Positions 8,401 through 17,187 of a stretch of 64,000 nt of DNA are shown piece by piece. Under the pieces are notes generated by a model. The model did no database searches. It was not told the origin of the DNA and was given only the letters and a program-made list of their open reading frames with translations. Both the position numbers and the translations under genes were made by a program. Numbering within the stretch: the stretch's first letter is position 1; the number at the start of each line of letters is the position of its first letter. Source of the stretch: Emticicia sp. 21SJ11W-3 (GTDB lineage: Bacteria > Bacteroidota > Bacteroidia > Cytophagales > Spirosomataceae); NCBI RefSeq assembly GCF_024138715.1, contig NZ_CP092074.1, positions 2,542,001 through 2,606,000 on the forward strand, in the 5' to 3' direction.

Positions 8401-9204
8401 GTGCATTTCATTTCAGTTAAGAAGAACTTAAAAATTTACTCAGAACACCTAAAAAGAGAAGTTGTTTACGACATCATTTTGCCGCATCAGCACTCAACTC
8501 AACAGTCTTCATATAAAGTTTTATTGATGAACGACGGGCAGGACCTGGCCGCGCTGCAAATAGAGCGCGTACTGCAAAACCTCTATGCGAACAACGAAAT
8601 TGTGCCTTTTGTTTTGGCAGCCATACATACCAACGAGAACCGCCTGAAAGAATATGGTACTTCTGCCATGCCTGATTACAAAAACAGGGGTAATATGGCC
8701 GGTAAATATGAACATTTTATAATTCAGGAGTTTTTACCGTTAATTAGACAGACGTACCAAACCTCATTACAAATGGAAGACAACTACTTTTGCGGGTTTT
8801 CGCTGGGTGGGCTGTCGGCTATGGATATTACCCGCAGCAACCCGGATGTTTTTTCTAAAGTCGGGGTTTTTAGTGGTTCGTTCTGGTGGCGCAAAAAAGC
8901 CTATGAGGAGGGCTATGACGACGAAAACGACCGCATTATGCATGTGCTGGTGAGAAACGGGCGTTACCATACCGGACAAAAATTCTGGTTTGAGTGCGGC
9001 ACAAACGATGAAAAAGACGACCGTAACGGCAACGGAATTATAGATTCTATTGAAGATACTCTTGATTTAATAACAGAATTAGAAAAACTGGGTTATACTC
9101 AAAAGGAAGACATTGTTTATTATGAAATAAATGGCGGAGAACATAACTACCAGACCTGGAGCCAGGCCATGCCCGTTTTTCTGAAATGGTTGGTAGGTAA
9201 ATAA
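8401..9204 (+). CDS. Putative esterase (enterochelin esterase-like, COG2819 type)
   Basis: A 267-residue esterase of the esterase-D/IroE-like type. LMNDGQD lies near residues 42-48, the nucleophile is in CGFSLGG (Ser134), and GGEHNYQTWSQAMP near the end provides the catalytic His. The start is a GTG at 8401; the next in-frame ATG is 42 residues on and would remove the first strands of the fold, so the GTG is preferred. No signal peptide is seen. It is divergent from the ATP-grasp/GCS2 cluster and shares its regulatory gap, so it may hydrolyse an ester or amide of the same product. The substrate is unknown. Confidence 0.8.
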   Translation: MHFISVKKNLKIYSEHLKREVVYDIILPHQHSTQQSSYKVLLMNDGQDLAALQIERVLQNLYANNEIVPFVLAAIHTNENRLKEYGTSAMPDYKNRGNMAGKYEHFIIQEFLPLIRQTYQTSLQMEDNYFCGFSLGGLSAMDITRSNPDVFSKVGVFSGSFWWRKKAYEEGYDDENDRIMHVLVRNGRYHTGQKFWFECGTNDEKDDRNGNGIIDSIEDTLDLITELEKLGYTQKEDIVYYEINGGEHNYQTWSQAMPVFLKWLVGK

Positions 9205-9235
9205 ACTTTTTAACTGTTGCCGGTGCAACAATCTT

Positions 9236-11854
9236 ATGCTTAGACTGACACTTATTTCTGTTCTTGTTTTTTTCAGCACTTTAGTGCGTGCCGGAGGCAT
9301 AAAAGGCATAGTAACTGACGCTAACGGAGAGCGTATGGCGTTTACCTCTGTTATAGTAAAAGGACAAAACGCCGGAACCATGACCAATGCGGAAGGTGAG
9401 TATAGGATAAATCTGAAACCGGGCAGTTATGAGATTAACTTTCAGTTTGTAGGCTTTAAAACCGTTACCCGCCGTGTGGTTGTGGCTAATGATTTTACCG
9501 AGCTGAATGTGCGTATGCAAGAGCAAACCATTATGCTGCAGGAGGCCAGAATAAGTGCCAAAGAAGAAGACGCCGCCTATACCATTATGCGCAAGGCAAT
9601 AGCCAAAAGCAAAATTCATCAGAAACAGGTGGTGAGCTACCAGGCAAATGCTTATGTGCGTAATTCAATATTACTCAACAAAATTCCGCTGGTGCTCAAA
9701 AAGGACCTTTACCGACAAAACATTAAAGAGGGGATACCGTTTTTGTCTGAGTCGGTAATGGAAATAGTTTTCAACGAGCCCAACTCTAAATTTACCAAGG
9801 TGCTGGGGCAAAAGAGTTCTTTCAACAATATTTCTATTTCTGACGGTTTTTATCTTTTCGATTTCTACGACCCCGGTCATTACCGTGTTTCGCCGCTTTC
9901 GCCACAGGCTTTCAGATACTACCGCTTTGAATACGAAGGTTTTTTTGAAGACCGCGGCCTGATTATCAATAAAATAAAAATCATTCCGAAGTCGTTTGGG
10001 GAAGGCGTTTGGCAGGGAACCATTTATATTATAGACGATTACTGGAATATTCATAGCATTGATGCTGAAACTATTGAAAACGGCCTTAATCTTAAAATAA
10101 ACCAGTATTACAGCCCGGTTGAGAAAGTCTGGATGCCAATTAACCAGCGGATAGATTTTTACGGAAAATTGTTTGGATTTGACTTTGTTATTAAGGCACA
10201 GTTAAATGCCGGTTATACTGCCGTAAAAACGAATCCGGCGTTTGTGGAAGACATAAAAATTATTGACGAGAAAAAAGAGGGGATAACGATTGAAGGTATT
10301 TCGAAAAATTCTTTGAAAAATTCGAAAACTGAAGAACTACTGAAAGACAGCAAAGAGTTTTCGGTGAGGAATCTCATGAAAATAATGAAAGATTATGAGA
10401 AAGAAGAAAGAACCCGGGCCAGAGCCAACAAAGAAGAAGCAGCGGTTGTAAGCAGAGAATTAATGATAGTAGAGCCATCTGCCAGAGGCAAAGATTCTAC
10501 TTTTTGGAATTCTATGCGCAAAATACCACTTACCAATGAAGAAAGCGAAAGCTATCAATACAGTGACAGTGTAAAAATAGCAAAAATTGAAAAAAGAGAC
10601 AGCCTTCAAAGAGATTCGCTTAGTAAAGCCTGGCGGTACTTTTTGTTAAATTATGATTTTAAATTAAAAAATGGCAGATATCTGCATTTTGAACCACCCT
10701 ACACCCCGTTTGTGGGTTTAAATTATAATTCGGTTGAAGGCATTGTGTCTGATATGGGTGTCGGCTTTAAAAACTATACATCTCTGGGCGCTAAACCCAG
10801 AGTCAGATACAATGTGTCGGCAAATATGCGTTATGCTTTTCAGGCCAGGGCATTGCGTGGTAAAGTGGGCGGAGAATACGAGGTTGGCACATCAAAGCTA
10901 TCGGTTGGTGCGGGAAATTATATTGAACAATTTGACCCCAACAGCCTCATTTTTGAATGGATGAACACCGTAACCACTTTGTTCAATGAGCAAAACCTGA
11001 TGAAGATTTACAGCAAGAAATTCGTTAACATTGGCTATAGCTATAATGAAGACGCCAGGTTGACTTTTTCAACCAATATGGAACTGGCAAGAAGGTCTCC
11101 GCTGGAAAACCTTCAGAAAATATACCGGATAAAAGATTTTGAAAAAAACGGGTTTTCGCCTAATAATCCTTCCAATCTTGAGCTCGGCGAAAGCGCTTTT
11201 ACTACACACAATGCGCTTATATGGCAGAATATGATAAAATGGACGCCGTCTTCTAAAGTGATTATCAGAAACGGCGTGCGCAAGTATCTGACCGGCGGAG
11301 CGCCCATTATTACATTTATTTACAAGAAAGGAATGCTTGACGCCAATTTTGACTACCTGAGCCTGAATATAAAGCAACATGTAAACACAGGGGTATTGGG
11401 CAAACTAGACTATATGGTTGAAGTAGGTGATTACGTGAACGACCGCAGCGTTTACCTGATGGATATGAAACATATTAACAATAGCTACCTGAATGCCCTG
11501 CGGATTGGTCTTTTTGCCAGATACCGGTTGTTAGAAACCCGTATGCCCCTGCCTGAAGATAACGGAGCCAAATCTATAAACCTTTACCGTTTTAGTACCA
11601 AAGGCGCATATTTGCAGGCCCATGTAATTAATGAATTTAAGCAGCTTATTTTTACCCGTCTGCCTTTTGTAAAGAGATGGGGGCTAAAAGAAGACCTCTT
11701 TGCCAATTATCTGAACACGCCGGCTGTAAAAAACTATATAGAAGTTGGTTATGGTATTGATGGCATCATGAGGGCATTAAGAATTGAAGCCGTAAGCAGT
11801 TTTGAAAACGGCGTATACAAGAGGTCCGGTATTAAATTAGGTGTAACCATGTAA
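9236..11854 (+). CDS. DUF5686 outer-membrane protein with carboxypeptidase-like regulatory domain
   Basis: An 872-residue envelope protein. A short signal peptide (LISVLVFFSTLVRAGG) is followed by a CarboxypepD_reg-like beta-sandwich (GIKGIVTDANGERMAFTSV, residues ~22-100) as in TonB-dependent receptors, then the long DUF5686 region ending in a beta-barrel-like C-terminus with alternating aromatic strands. There is no TonB plug. The family is restricted largely to Bacteroidota and its function is not known; it may be an outer-membrane assembly or surface protein. The gene starts 31 nt after the esterase and is followed after 26 nt by the transpeptidase-like gene, so the three may be co-transcribed. 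A second member lies at 45868-48360. Confidence 0.85.
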   Translation: MLRLTLISVLVFFSTLVRAGGIKGIVTDANGERMAFTSVIVKGQNAGTMTNAEGEYRINLKPGSYEINFQFVGFKTVTRRVVVANDFTELNVRMQEQTIMLQEARISAKEEDAAYTIMRKAIAKSKIHQKQVVSYQANAYVRNSILLNKIPLVLKKDLYRQNIKEGIPFLSESVMEIVFNEPNSKFTKVLGQKSSFNNISISDGFYLFDFYDPGHYRVSPLSPQAFRYYRFEYEGFFEDRGLIINKIKIIPKSFGEGVWQGTIYIIDDYWNIHSIDAETIENGLNLKINQYYSPVEKVWMPINQRIDFYGKLFGFDFVIKAQLNAGYTAVKTNPAFVEDIKIIDEKKEGITIEGISKNSLKNSKTEELLKDSKEFSVRNLMKIMKDYEKEERTRARANKEEAAVVSRELMIVEPSARGKDSTFWNSMRKIPLTNEESESYQYSDSVKIAKIEKRDSLQRDSLSKAWRYFLLNYDFKLKNGRYLHFEPPYTPFVGLNYNSVEGIVSDMGVGFKNYTSLGAKPRVRYNVSANMRYAFQARALRGKVGGEYEVGTSKLSVGAGNYIEQFDPNSLIFEWMNTVTTLFNEQNLMKIYSKKFVNIGYSYNEDARLTFSTNMELARRSPLENLQKIYRIKDFEKNGFSPNNPSNLELGESAFTTHNALIWQNMIKWTPSSKVIIRNGVRKYLTGGAPIITFIYKKGMLDANFDYLSLNIKQHVNTGVLGKLDYMVEVGDYVNDRSVYLMDMKHINNSYLNALRIGLFARYRLLETRMPLPEDNGAKSINLYRFSTKGAYLQAHVINEFKQLIFTRLPFVKRWGLKEDLFANYLNTPAVKNYIEVGYGIDGIMRALRIEAVSSFENGVYKRSGIKLGVTM

Positions 11855-11880
11855 AATCAGGCTTGCTTAGGTTTTAAGAT

Positions 11881-12579
11881 ATGGGTTCAGACAATTTGCT
11901 TCAAAAACAATTACTTTACGAACGTGTGGCTAATGCCTATAAGGCAAAAAGTGCCATGCTTGACAGTATTTTAGTTGAAAAATCAATTAAAAACAGAAAT
12001 TTCAGGCTCTTTATCAGGGTATTTAAAAAGGAGCAATTACTTGAAGCCTGGATAAAACACCCTGAAAAAATAAGGTATGAATTGCTAAGAAAGTATAACT
12101 TTACAGGTAGCTCAGGTAATTTGGGCCCTAAGCGGAAATCAGGCGACGGGCAAATTCCGGAAGGAATCTATCAAATTACTAATTTTAATCCTTTAAGTGC
12201 CTTTCATTTGTCGCTCAGAGTAAATTACCCAAATATTGCAGATATACATTGGGCTGATAGCGAACACCCGGGTGGAGATATTTACCTGCATGGCGGTAAC
12301 ACAAGTACAGGGTGTATTCCGGTGGGTGATGATTGCATTGAAGAACTTTACCTGCTCTCGGTTTATGCTGCTGATGCAGGCCATTTGCCAGACGTACATA
12401 TTTACCCTTCCAGTATGGCTGGCGCAGCTTTTAACTCACTTATTACAGGCCATAGCAATAATATACACCTGATTGATTTCTGGCATAAGCTAAAAGCAAT
12501 TTTTGATGATTTTGAGCAAACAAATGCGCTGAAATCAATAAAAACAGACCAGAAAGGCCATTATTATCTGGCAGACTAA
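11881..12579 (+). CDS. L,D-transpeptidase-like protein (YkuD/YafK type) without signal peptide
   Basis: The 232-residue protein carries the YkuD-type active site: IYLHGG (His137) followed by STGCIPV (Ser142, Gly144, Cys145). GDGQIPEGIYQI near residues 88-99 is the opening strand of that domain. L,D-transpeptidases cross-link or trim peptidoglycan, or attach proteins to it, in the periplasm. The N-terminus (MGSDNLLQKQLL) is polar and shows no signal peptide, and an in-frame TAA sits only 4 nt before the ATG, so the frame cannot be extended. Either export uses another route, the N-terminus is altered, or the enzyme acts elsewhere. YafK-type identity is a fair guess. Confidence 0.78.
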   Translation: MGSDNLLQKQLLYERVANAYKAKSAMLDSILVEKSIKNRNFRLFIRVFKKEQLLEAWIKHPEKIRYELLRKYNFTGSSGNLGPKRKSGDGQIPEGIYQITNFNPLSAFHLSLRVNYPNIADIHWADSEHPGGDIYLHGGNTSTGCIPVGDDCIEELYLLSVYAADAGHLPDVHIYPSSMAGAAFNSLITGHSNNIHLIDFWHKLKAIFDDFEQTNALKSIKTDQKGHYYLAD

Positions 12580-12683
12580 ATTTCCCTGATTGAGGTAAAT
12601 GAATTATATTTGGTGTTCTATAAAATTAATCCTTCCGGTTACAGTTTTTAGTCAATAACCGGCAATTCTATTACATTACCTGC

Positions 12684-13376
12684 ATGCTTTTATTTTATCA
12701 GCCAGCTATAGCCACCAGTCATTTTCTTGATACAGACGACTCACGTCATTGCGTTAAGGTGCTTAGAAAAACACCAAAAGATATAATTCATGTGGTTGAT
12801 GGCACAGGCGGGCTTTATGAATGCGAAATAACAAAAGCCAACGAAAAAAAATGTGAAGTAAAGATAGTTTCGTGGCAGAAAGATTTTCAGAAAAGAAACA
12901 CGTACCTTCATATTGCCATTGCCCCAACCAAGAACGCCGATCGGCTTGAATGGTTTATTGAGAAGGCCGTTGAAATAGGCATAGATGAAATTTCGTTAAT
13001 ACTTACGAAGCACTCAGAACGCAGGCAGCAAAAAACAGAGCGGCTGGAGAAAATTGCGGTTTCGGCCATGAAACAATCTTTGAAGGCCTATTTGCCAAGA
13101 ATTAACGAACCAGTGCCATTTGAGAAATTTTTGAAGAGTGTATTGCAGGAGCAGAAATTTCTGGCGCATTTAACCGAGGAATCAAAGCCGCTGGTTAGTA
13201 AACTTAAGCCAGGCACAGCACATTGCATTATGGTCGGCCCCGAAGGTGATTTTGCTGCTGAAGAAATACAATTGGCTCGTGATAATGGTTTTGAATGGGT
13301 TACACTCGGAAACGCCCGCCTCAGAACAGAAACAGCAGGCCTGGTGGCATGCACGCTGAGTAATAACATGTTTTAA
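12684..13376 (+). CDS. rsmE: 16S rRNA (uracil-1498-N3)-methyltransferase RsmE
   Basis: RsmE uses S-adenosylmethionine to methylate N3 of U1498 in 16S rRNA of the small ribosomal subunit. The 230-residue length is normal for the family. An N-terminal PUA-like domain (HCVKVLRKTPKDII) precedes a SPOUT methyltransferase domain with IAPTKNADRLEWFIEKAVEIG, the SAM-knot segment MVGPEGDFAAEE, and LGNARLRTETAGLVA near the end. A DUF4159 gene follows after 14 nt and is probably in the same transcript, a pairing of no known functional meaning. Confidence 0.95.
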   Translation: MLLFYQPAIATSHFLDTDDSRHCVKVLRKTPKDIIHVVDGTGGLYECEITKANEKKCEVKIVSWQKDFQKRNTYLHIAIAPTKNADRLEWFIEKAVEIGIDEISLILTKHSERRQQKTERLEKIAVSAMKQSLKAYLPRINEPVPFEKFLKSVLQEQKFLAHLTEESKPLVSKLKPGTAHCIMVGPEGDFAAEEIQLARDNGFEWVTLGNARLRTETAGLVACTLSNNMF

Positions 13377-13390
13377 CGAAGTTAGTCTTT

Positions 13391-14065
13391 ATGAAGCAAA
13401 TTATTACATATTTAATGCTGGGTATTTTTTGTTCATTCATTAGCATGAGCAAAATTATGGCTCAGCAACCTACGCTTAAAATTGCCAAACTGAGGTATGG
13501 CGGTGGTGGCGACTGGTATGCCAATAAGACCTCATTGCCAAATCTGATTAAGTTTTGTAACCAGCATCTGAAAATGAACCTGTATCAGGAAGAAGATATT
13601 GTGGAGGTTGGCAGCGGTGATATTTTTCAGTATCCTTTTATACACATGACAGGCCACGGGAATGTGGTTTTTACAGATGCCGAAGTGCAGAACCTACGTA
13701 AATATCTAATTTCAGGTGGTTTTTTGCATATCGACGATAACTACGGTCTGAATAAGTTTATCAGACGAGAAATGAAAAAAGTTTTTCCTGAACTTGAGTT
13801 CATAGAGCTGCCTTTTTCTCATCCAATCTATCAGCAGAAATACAAATTTCCGAACGGTCTGCCTAAGGTGCATGAGCATGACAACCTGCCACCGCAAGGT
13901 TTTGGGCTAATCTGGCAGGGAAGGCTGGTTTCTTTTTTTAGCTACGAATGTGACCTCGGCAATGGCTGGGAAGACCAGAGCGTACACCATGACCCGGAAG
14001 AACTACGCCAGAAAGCGCTTCAAATGGGGGCAAATCTTGTGCAATATGCCTTTACAAGTTATTAA
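13391..14065 (+). CDS. DUF4159 domain protein, exported
   Basis: A 224-residue protein with a signal peptide ending near SKIMAQQ. The rest matches the DUF4159 pattern: LKIAKLRYGGGGDWYAN near the mature start, then FIHMTGHGNV, SGGFLHIDDNYG, ELPFSHPIYQ and VHEHDNLPPQGFGL. DUF4159 has a flavodoxin/GAT-like fold and is often found near MoxR/BatA-type aerotolerance genes; here its neighbour is rsmE. The function is unknown. It follows rsmE by 14 nt. Confidence 0.85.
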   Translation: MKQIITYLMLGIFCSFISMSKIMAQQPTLKIAKLRYGGGGDWYANKTSLPNLIKFCNQHLKMNLYQEEDIVEVGSGDIFQYPFIHMTGHGNVVFTDAEVQNLRKYLISGGFLHIDDNYGLNKFIRREMKKVFPELEFIELPFSHPIYQQKYKFPNGLPKVHEHDNLPPQGFGLIWQGRLVSFFSYECDLGNGWEDQSVHHDPEELRQKALQMGANLVQYAFTSY

Positions 14066-14150
14066 TTTATTGAATTGTACATTTCAAAGTGCTGGTTTTG
14101 GACATTTTGAAGAACTTTTCGCTTTCTTTTGCAACAGCGTAACATTATGC

Positions 14151-14179
14151 TTGCAGTTGTTGTTTTAGGTTTATATTTG
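14151..14179 (+). promoter_or_regulatory. Candidate promoter of the desaturase gene
   Basis: TTG at 14151 and TATATTTG at 14172-14179 are 18 nt apart, close to the Bacteroidota pattern TTTG-N19-TAnnTTTG. Predicted transcription would begin about 25 nt before the desaturase start codon. Confidence 0.45.
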
Positions 14180-14208
14180 TATTTTAATCTAATCCTTATA
14201 ACGTTCAA

Positions 14209-14955
14209 ATGGTTGCCGCAATTTCTTTTTTTATTGGTCATTGGTACTTATCCTTATTTAGTCAGACATTCTTCTTACACCGATATTCAGCTCATAAAAT
14301 GTTTACGATGAATAAGTTCTGGGAAAGATTTTTCTATTTCCTTACTTATGTATCGCAAGGGTCTTCCTATCTTAATCCTCGTTCGTACGCCATTTTGCAC
14401 CGCATGCACCACGCTTACAGCGACACCGAGCGCGACCCGCATTCGCCGCATCATACCGAAAACGTTTTTACTATGATGTGGAAAACCAAAGAAATTTACA
14501 ATTCTTTACTTAACTATAAGTATAAAATTGAAGAGCGTTTCGAAAAAGACTTACCAGAGTGGAGAATCATTGATAAAATAGGAGACACCTGGTTTTCAAG
14601 AGTTGCCTGGGGTTCAAGCTACGTCGTATTTTATGTGCTTGGCTTTTTGTATTTCGATATCCACTGGGGTTTCTTCTTCCTGTTGCCGATACATTTTCTG
14701 ATGGGCCCTATTCACGGTGCTATTGTAAACTGGAGCGGCCATAAATATGGTTATCAGAACTTCGACAACAAGGACGAATCTAAAAACTCATTGTTTTTTG
14801 ACTTCCTGATGTTGGGCGAATTGTTCCAGAATAACCATCATAAACACCCGATGTCAATCAATTTTGGTAAAAAGTGGTATGAGATTGACCCGACGTATCC
14901 GGTTATTAAATTTCTAACCTGGACCAAGATAATCAAGCCTAAACGGGCAAAATAA
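14209..14955 (+). CDS. Membrane fatty-acid (acyl-CoA type) desaturase
   Basis: A 248-residue integral membrane di-iron desaturase that introduces a double bond in an acyl chain and so tunes membrane fluidity. The three histidine boxes are visible: HRYSAH near residue 24, HRMHHAY near 65, and NNHHKHP near 210. Hydrophobic segments lie at the N-terminus and around residues 135-175. The length and the N-terminal opening (FFIGHWYLSLFSQTFFLHR) fit the short desaturases of Bacteroidota. It is monocistronic, between a DUF4159 gene and the convergent gldC. Substrate position (delta-9 or other) cannot be told. Confidence 0.88.
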   Translation: MVAAISFFIGHWYLSLFSQTFFLHRYSAHKMFTMNKFWERFFYFLTYVSQGSSYLNPRSYAILHRMHHAYSDTERDPHSPHHTENVFTMMWKTKEIYNSLLNYKYKIEERFEKDLPEWRIIDKIGDTWFSRVAWGSSYVVFYVLGFLYFDIHWGFFFLLPIHFLMGPIHGAIVNWSGHKYGYQNFDNKDESKNSLFFDFLMLGELFQNNHHKHPMSINFGKKWYEIDPTYPVIKFLTWTKIIKPKRAK

Positions 14956-14968
14956 TAGCTTTAAAATG

Positions 14969-15019
14969 AAAAAGATTTGACATTCATAGCCTATGGCTTA
15001 GAGTGTCAAATCTTTTTTT
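14969..15019. terminator. Bidirectional terminator between desaturase and gldC
   Basis: Arms AAAGATTTGACATTC and GAGTGTCAAATCTTT pair with one wobble over 15 bp, with an A run before and a T run after, so the hairpin can stop transcription from both convergent genes. Confidence 0.88.
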
Positions 15020-15034
15020 ATGTATTACCCTCAA

Positions 15035-15382
15035 TTACTGTTGGTTTTCGTTCTTCAGCTCTTCATCTAAATGGCGTTTCAGGCTTCTGCAGGTACTCTC
15101 TAAGATCTCAATCATTTTCTTGTCGCCTGTTGCATCACTTATCATTTGTGCTACATTTCCTACAATATCAATGGCAAAGTGCTTCATTTCGTCGGTTGCC
15201 ATCTCTTTTGTCCAGAGATTAATTCCCAGCAGACCTTTATGGTAGTGGTCCCAGACACTAATTGAAATAGCCTTTGATTCATTGATACCCTCATTCGGGT
15301 TTTCAGTAGCATCCCAGAATATTTTTTCAGGGACTCTGGCTGCATCAAGCTCGATAGTAAAATTAATTTCTGATTTCTTCAT
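15035..15382 (-). CDS. gldC: Gliding motility protein GldC
   Basis: A 115-residue cytoplasmic protein that matches GldC: KKSEINFTIELDAARVPEKI at the start, then WDATENPNEG, ISVWDHYHKGLLGINLWTKEM and a helical C-terminus. In Flavobacterium johnsoniae gldC supports gldB in gliding and in the linked type IX secretion system, but it is not strictly essential. No other gld gene is in the window. Its presence supports a Bacteroidota origin but does not by itself prove that the cell glides, as gldC also occurs in non-gliding members. Confidence 0.9.
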   Translation of the reverse strand: MKKSEINFTIELDAARVPEKIFWDATENPNEGINESKAISISVWDHYHKGLLGINLWTKEMATDEMKHFAIDIVGNVAQMISDATGDKKMIEILESTCRSLKRHLDEELKNENQQ

Positions 15383-15804
15383 TCAATTTAAGAGTAAATA
15401 AGATAATAGATTAAAAATTAAAATTCCGGGCAGAAAGTTCAAAATCTAAACAAAAAACTACACATACATTTTTGGCATTACGGAGCCGTTATGGTGCAAA
15501 TGTAACTTTTCAATGAAAAAATTTAATTAACATGAGAGTACAGGAGAGGATAATAGCAGTTATTGAGTATCTTTGGATAAAGATGTAGGTCTGAATTAAT
15601 TAAATTTTACACGTCTTTGTTGCATGGCAATGCTGGTTTTTCCATTACGACAAAACGATTTTTTTTAAGGCCGACACTTTTGGGTATTGGCCGGTATGTA
15701 AACAATGTGTTAGCGTTAATTACTTACCTGATCTTGCATTTACCAGCTGACAATTTTGTTGATTATAGATTTGAACCATCCAAACGCTTTTTGAAAATAA
15801 GAAT
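15383..15804. other. Intergenic region upstream of rhaM
   Basis: This 422-bp AT-rich gap separates the divergent gldC and rhaM. It holds a weak imperfect hairpin (CATTACGG/CCGTTATG near 15478-15497) and a -7-like box TAGATTTG at 15766-15773 before rhaM without a good -33 partner. A 63-codon open frame here has no family resemblance and was not called. Confidence 0.5.
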
Positions 15805-16122
15805 ATGAAGCATAGAGTGGCACTAAAAATGAAGCTCCACCCCGGGCAGGCCGAAGAATACAAGCAACGCCACGACGAATTGTGGCCGGAGATGAAAGCG
15901 CTACTGAAAAGCATTGGTGTGGAAGATTATGCCATTTTTCTGGATGAAGAAACCAATATTTTGTTTGCCTCGCTAAAAATAGAAGACCCATCGCTTTTAG
16001 ATACATTACCCGGCCACCCTGTTATTCAACGCTGGTGGAAATACATGGCTGATATTATGGATGCCAATGCTGACAATTCGCCTGTTTCAACACCCTTAAA
16101 AGAAGTATTTTACTTGCCCTAA
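15805..16122 (+). CDS. rhaM: L-rhamnose mutarotase
   Basis: RhaM interconverts alpha- and beta-L-rhamnopyranose so that the correct anomer is used by the isomerase. The protein is 105 residues, the family length. KHRVALKMKLHPGQAEEY and KQRHDELWPEM hold the active-site Tyr19 and His23 (equivalent to Tyr18 and His22 of E. coli), and HPVIQRWWKYMADIM holds the conserved Trp pair. It starts a three-gene unit with rhaT 10 nt downstream and then GH105. The catabolic genes rhaA, rhaB and rhaD are not in this window. Confidence 0.93.
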   Translation: MKHRVALKMKLHPGQAEEYKQRHDELWPEMKALLKSIGVEDYAIFLDEETNILFASLKIEDPSLLDTLPGHPVIQRWWKYMADIMDANADNSPVSTPLKEVFYLP

Positions 16123-16132
16123 CTAAAAACTT

Positions 16133-17173
16133 ATGAATGCAATTCTTGGTATCATTTTTCATTTCATAGGCGGCTTTGCCTCTGGTAGTTTTTACATTCC
16201 TTATAAAAATATAAAGCAATGGGCCTGGGAAAGTGGCTGGATAATAGGCGGAGTGGCCTCATGGATTATAGCTCCCTGGCTTTTCGGATTTATAACCGTG
16301 CAGGACTTAATACCGAGTATTCAGTCGGCTGATAGCAAAACTATTTTCTACACAGTGCTATTCGGTGTGTTGTGGGGTTTCGGAGGGCTTACTTACGGGC
16401 TAACCATGCGTTATCTGGGTGTGTCGTTGGGTGTAGCAGTTGCGCTGGGTTTTTGTGCCGCATTTGGTACGCTTATTCCACCAATTTATGAAGGCCGCTT
16501 TGGCGAATTGCTCTCTACCAGTTCAGGGCAGATAACCCTGGCCGGGGTGGTACTTTGCGTGGCCGGTATATTTGTATGTGGTAAGGCCGGAATGATGAAA
16601 GAAAAAGAACTGGACAGCGCAGCCAAGCAGGAAACCGTAAAAGAATTTAACCTTAAAAAAGGTTTGTTTGTGGGTACCTTCTGTGGTATTATGAGTGCCT
16701 GCTTTGCTTTCGGGCTTGCTGCCGGGGCTCCGATTGCGGCTCAGGCAGAAGCCAACGGAACCGACCCTCTGTTTAAAAATAACGCTATATTACCAGTGCT
16801 GCTGATAGGCGGTTTTGCTACTAATTTCGTGTGGTGTATGATTCTGAATTTCAGAAATAAATCTTTTGGTGATTATACCGACACCAAAACACCCCTAAAA
16901 AGGAATTACCTGTGGGCCATGCTGGCCGGTGTAACCTGGTATTTCCAGTTCTTCTTCTACGGCATGGGGCAGTCAAAACTGGGTAAATCGTTAGACTTTG
17001 CCTCTTGGACACTCCACATGGCATTTATAATATTGGTAGGCACCTTGTGGGGGCTTTTCTATAAAGAATGGAAAGGCGCCAGCAGCGCAACCATGCGGGT
17101 GCTGTATCTGGGTTTATTCATCATTATTCTTTCGTCGGCTTTTATTGGTATGGGCAGCTATTTTGTTCATTAA
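16133..17173 (+). CDS. rhaT: L-rhamnose/proton symporter
   Basis: A 346-residue inner-membrane protein with about ten hydrophobic segments that matches RhaT, which imports L-rhamnose with a proton. Landmarks are IIFHFIGGFASGSFYIPYKNIKQWAWESGWIIGG-type opening (residues 7-45), WGFGGLTYGLTMRYLGVSLG near 82-100 and FAAGAPIAAQ-like FGLAAGAPIAAQAE near 200. It lies 10 nt after rhaM and 14 nt before GH105, consistent with an operon that takes up rhamnose freed from rhamnogalacturonan. Confidence 0.93.
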   Translation: MNAILGIIFHFIGGFASGSFYIPYKNIKQWAWESGWIIGGVASWIIAPWLFGFITVQDLIPSIQSADSKTIFYTVLFGVLWGFGGLTYGLTMRYLGVSLGVAVALGFCAAFGTLIPPIYEGRFGELLSTSSGQITLAGVVLCVAGIFVCGKAGMMKEKELDSAAKQETVKEFNLKKGLFVGTFCGIMSACFAFGLAAGAPIAAQAEANGTDPLFKNNAILPVLLIGGFATNFVWCMILNFRNKSFGDYTDTKTPLKRNYLWAMLAGVTWYFQFFFYGMGQSKLGKSLDFASWTLHMAFIILVGTLWGLFYKEWKGASSATMRVLYLGLFIIILSSAFIGMGSYFVH

Positions 17174-17187
17174 ATCTATTATTTATT

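Noticed and set aside
15617-15808. 63-codon open frame before rhaM
   Set aside because: No homology features, overlaps the rhaM start and lies in a promoter region.
17068-17187. Longer start for GH105 inside rhaT
   Set aside because: It would add 40 unrelated residues before a clean signal peptide.
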